From Chromera velia (lineage: Eukaryota > Sar > Chromeraceae), in the NCBI GenBank assembly GCA_018398765.1, contig JAHBMJ010003461.1, positions 1-10,566 on the forward strand: a stretch of DNA of 10,566 bases. The letters are read 5' to 3'. The notes below the pieces were generated by a model, which did not search any database, had not been told where the DNA came from, and saw only the letters and a list, made by a program, of their open reading frames with translations. Shown here in pieces: positions 8,630 through 10,566 of the stretch. Position 1 is the stretch's first letter. Each line of letters starts with the position of its first letter. Position numbers and translations under genes: made by a program.

Positions 8630-8773
8630 TGTAATCAGCCACTTATAGAGAGGAGGCGGGCGTGCATTGGTCGGTCTGACTTGGCCGGTCCTGTGCTGCT
8701 GCGTTGCCTATCGGTGCGGCGGGGCTTGAGATATTACGGAGAAAATGCATGCGTCAATCCATGTTGTGAAGTT
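8630..8773 (+). repeat. left copy of 144-bp direct repeat (LTR-like)
   Basis: Begins tgtaatcagccacttataga, so it starts with TG as LTRs usually do, and ends at gaagtt. It matches 9639-9782 without gaps, with 11 substitutions in 144 positions by eye (about 92% identity). It passes directly into the pol fragment, so its true LTR end has probably been lost by deletion. Confidence 0.85.
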
Positions 8774-9610
8774 ATTCCCCTCCCCCCATCGTCTCGCGAG
8801 CTTCCCTCCGAACCGCCCCGTCTCTTCACAGCCCAGGAAGGAAAAGCCTTTCGTGAAAGGCTGGGGTGTCTTTCGTGGGTTGCACGAGACACTCACCCCG
8901 ACTTGTCACAAGGGTGCAATCAACTAAGCCGTTATTCCTCTGCTCCCACTCACGCCGATGCTGATTATCTCCTTTCCCTTCTCTGTTATGCCCAACGCAC
9001 CGCCATCTTCCGTATCCTCCGTATCTCTCGCTTTGATGTCCTTTCCACATCATCCCCCCTCTCTACTAAGTCATGGAGCGATACCGCATTGGGGTCTGCC
9101 GGAAATATGTATCCACAGTCTGGGTGGCTCTTTACTTTAAAGTCTGTCATCCTGCACTGGCGGGCATTTTCCCAAAAGCAAGTCGCCCGGTCTTCCACCC
9201 GAGCTGAACTCTACGCTGCTCATGACCTCGTTGATTTCTTAGAGTGCGTCTTGCCTGTCTTGGGGTGCGTCTGGAGTACGGGAGTTCTGGCTGAAGTGGA
9301 GGTAGACTCCAATGACTTGCTGAAGCTGGTTTCCAGTGAGATGCCCCGTCCGACCGAGTGTGCCCTCCAATCCGTCATAGAGTCACTTCAGCTCTGCATC
9401 ATCAAAAAATCGCCTTGCACACTCGTCCTGCACACCCTTTCCCTCTGTAATGCGCTGGATAAAACTTCCATCCACCTTTCGTTCGTCTCTTCCCATTCTA
9501 ACATGGCTGACCCCTTAACAAAAGTAATGTCCATTGAGCTTTTACTCCCTTTTTTCACTTCTCACTCCTCTTCTTCTGTCATGTCGACCCCATCTCCGAT
9601 TGTTCTCTAA
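8774..9610 (+). pseudogene. Ty1/copia pol fragment: RT C-terminus and RNase H
   Basis: The frame is open from 8627 to the TAA at 9608-9610 and has no ATG near its start, so it is a fragment rather than a gene. Counting the codon at 8681 as residue 1: LTAQEGKAFRERLGCLSWVA-like sequence (here FTAQEGKAFRERLGCLSWVA, 49-68) and THPDLSQGCNQLSRY (71-85) are the usual end of copia RT (consensus Y/FRxxxGxLxWLAxxTRPDL). RNase H follows with KSWSDTALGSAG (Asp134), PQSGWLFTLKSVILHW (145-160), SSTRAELYAAHDLVDF (Glu176) and EVDSNDLLKLV (Asp209), so the three acidic catalytic residues are visible. FVSSHSNMADPLTK (268-281) is the typical copia C-terminal motif. RNase H normally removes the RNA strand during reverse transcription. 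The first 30 or so residues come from the LTR-like repeat and are a fusion by-product. No stop or frameshift is seen in the retained part, suggesting fairly recent decay. Confidence 0.85.
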
Positions 9611-9632
9611 AAAAAAAAAAAAAAAAAAAAGG
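9609..9632 (+). other. 22-A run ending in GG: polypurine tract or retroposed poly(A)
   Basis: Twenty-two A, starting inside the TAA stop codon, then ggaa and the start of the right repeat six bases later. Its position directly before the 3' LTR-like copy fits a polypurine primer tract for plus-strand synthesis. A poly(A) stretch from an mRNA intermediate would look the same. Confidence 0.5.
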
Positions 9633-9638
9633 AATGTA

Positions 9639-9782
9639 TGTAATCAGCCCCTTATAGAGAGGAGGCGGGCGTGCATTGGTCAGCCCGACTTGGCCGGTCC
9701 CGTACTGCTGCATTGCCTATCGGTGCGGCAGGGCTTGAGACATTACGGAGAAAATGCATGTGTCAATCCATGTTATGAAGTT
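9639..9782 (+). repeat. right copy of 144-bp direct repeat (3' LTR-like)
   Basis: Partner of 8630-8773, in the same orientation. It begins tgtaatcagccccttataga after the A run. Of 11 differences, 10 are transitions and 6 fall at positions that are CpG in one copy and TpG or CpA in the other. An open frame crosses both copies (LIERRRACIG…), but most of the differences change the residue, so it shows no sign of coding constraint. Confidence 0.85.
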
Positions 9783-9786
9783 GCTT

Positions 9787-9949
9787 AGTGAAACACTCAG
9801 GGTGATTCGATGGAACAACTCTCGATCGATGAGAGCAGAAGCCGGACAAACGTCTTGTATTATTATTCCTGTATAGAGAACCGTGTAAGTGACTAGACTG
9901 ATATCCTTGACTGGACCATTCTAGTTTATTTCAGACTTAGTGTTTCACT
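9787..9949. repeat. 11-bp perfect inverted repeat pair
   Basis: agtgaaacact at 9787-9797 and its exact reverse complement agtgtttcact at 9939-9949, enclosing 141 bases just right of the retroelement repeat. They could be terminal inverted repeats of a tiny non-autonomous element, or stem ends within a longer LTR. No duplicated target site is evident. Confidence 0.55.
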
Positions 9950-10113
9950 TTAGGATAGACTAAAAAAAAGAAACTAGAAAAGAAAAGTAAAGGGTTTTAA
10001 GAGATGATACTTAGAGATCTTGTATGATCTTATTTTTCTTTTTCTCTAGGCAACGTCTAGAAATATTAAAATAAAATATTAAAAGCTAGTTTGAAAGATC
10101 TAGCGAGCACTGC

Positions 10114-10395
10114 ATGCAAGCACGCATCAAACAAAAAAAAAAACAGGAAAAAATAGACCTTTCTAGATTTTTTTTTTTTCTTTTTTTCTACGAAGGATTT
10201 CCTAGAGCACCTCTAGGAGTACCTAGAGGAGCACCTTTTAGAAGTACTTTTAAACTAACTTCCTCGCAAACTTATTACTCAACTCAAAGTTTTAAATATT
10301 TTTCAACCCTAGTTCTAGTCCTAGTTGTTATTGTATGTTTGTCTCTACTAGTGTCTCTACTAGTGTCTTCACCATTCCATCATCGACTTTGTTGA
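10114..10395 (+). CDS. small hypothetical open frame with hydrophobic segment
   Basis: 93 codons from ATG at 10114. The first third is encoded by A and T runs (Lys then Phe stretches). It then reads EGFPRAPLGVPRGAPFRSTF, followed by a hydrophobic stretch LVLVLVVIVCLSLLVSLLVS (about 64-83) long enough for one membrane helix. Codon choice is AT-rich with many CTA Leu and AGA Arg codons, unlike the other genes here. The Pro/Arg/Gly part is encoded by the overlapping hairpins and the Leu/Val part by CTAG-containing repeats, so it may be a by-product of the repeats. I recognise no family. Confidence 0.15.
   Translation: MQARIKQKKKQEKIDLSRFFFFLFFYEGFPRAPLGVPRGAPFRSTFKLTSSQTYYSTQSFKYFSTLVLVLVVIVCLSLLVSLLVSSPFHHRLC
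10201..10229. repeat. two overlapping perfect hairpins
   Basis: cctagag (10201-10207) pairs with ctctagg (10211-10217) across three bases. cctctagg (10210-10217) also pairs with cctagagg (10222-10229) across four bases. The middle arm can therefore pair with either neighbour, giving two mutually exclusive stems. Confidence 0.85.
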
Positions 10396-10566
10396 ACACG
10401 GACCAACCAATCTTTTTTCCCTTGTTCAACTGCACTGTTACCAGACTTTTCTTTCTTCTCTTTGCTGTGTCTATTAAAAAAACTAACCATGTCTTCTTGT
10501 TTTCCATTCACATTGACTTGCATCTGCCCTTTCTTTCTCGTAAATTTTGCAGCCACTTCAGTATCA

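Larger units (their letters stand above)
8630..9782 (+). mobile_element. internally deleted Ty1/copia-type LTR retrotransposon remnant
   Basis: Two 144-base direct repeats bracket a Ty1/copia pol C-terminus that keeps the end of reverse transcriptase and RNase H. In intact elements of this family, RNase H is the last pol domain and is followed by a polypurine tract and the 3' LTR. That order is kept here: stop codon, A run ending in gg, then the second repeat. What is missing is everything between the 5' LTR and the RT end (gag, protease, integrase and most of RT), replaced by a direct join at about 8774. The right edge is uncertain because the LTR may continue past 9782. No target-site duplication could be identified. 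Confidence 0.75.
9783..10566. other. AT-rich, CTAG-dense segment of unknown origin
   Basis: Composition changes from GC-rich or purine-rich to AT-rich with A and T homopolymers. CTAG occurs 16 times between 9893 and 10363 but only a handful of times in the preceding 9.8 kb. It contains an AATAAA (10070-10075), a tttctttttctctag splice-acceptor-like sequence ending at 10049, a 12-bp tandem duplication (gtctctactagt at 10341-10352 and 10353-10364) and the hairpins listed separately. It could be a longer LTR, another mobile element, or transferred organelle or viral DNA; none is proven. Confidence 0.55.

Noticed and set aside
9534-9788. Plus-strand frame running from the pol end into the right repeat
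   Set aside because: It is out of frame with RNase H and encodes the A run as polyLys; differences between the two repeat copies mostly change residues.

Overview
The window looks like nuclear DNA of a eukaryotic microbe, probably a flagellate-forming protist or alga. The support is a protein-coding gene interrupted by GT-AG introns, an axonemal-type dynein heavy chain (so a flagellum at some life stage), long low-complexity proteins, abundant microsatellites and a Ty1/copia retrotransposon remnant. No bacterial operon, Shine-Dalgarno or CRISPR pattern is present. My best guess is a chromerid/alveolate alga such as Chromera velia, from general impression only; no marker in the window proves it.

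Layout. (1) 1-339: GA-rich 42-bp minisatellite followed by GA and CATA microsatellites, probably inside a dynein intron. (2) 340-1927, minus strand: the first coding exon and a short second exon of an axonemal dynein heavy chain, joined by a phase-matched intron (421-819). The gene runs off the left edge. (3) 1928-2860: region between two head-to-head genes, probably a shared promoter/5' UTR region, possibly with an upstream exon of the plus-strand gene. (4) 2861-6771, plus strand: a two-exon (or more) gene for a protein of about 1135 residues. It has twelve CxHx6CxxC putative zinc-binding repeats set between RGG-rich, polyacidic, polyserine and lysine-rich disordered segments. It is probably nuclear and nucleic-acid-associated; the function is unknown. 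(5) 6772-8629: gene-free sequence with T-rich tracts, a 36-bp tandem duplication, a G run next to the only N, and 4-bp microsatellites. (6) 8630-9782: a deleted Ty1/copia element. Two 144-bp direct repeats (about 92% identical, LTR-like) flank the end of reverse transcriptase plus a nearly complete RNase H. (7) 9783-10566: an AT-rich segment with very different composition and a dense cluster of CTAG tetramers, two overlapping hairpins and one small open frame with a hydrophobic segment; origin unknown.

The two host genes share only their head-to-head arrangement; nothing in the sequence shows that they work together. No complete new multi-gene system is visible. The most notable items are the CxHx6CxxC repeat protein, the CTAG-rich tail and the remnant retroelement with CpG-biased divergence.
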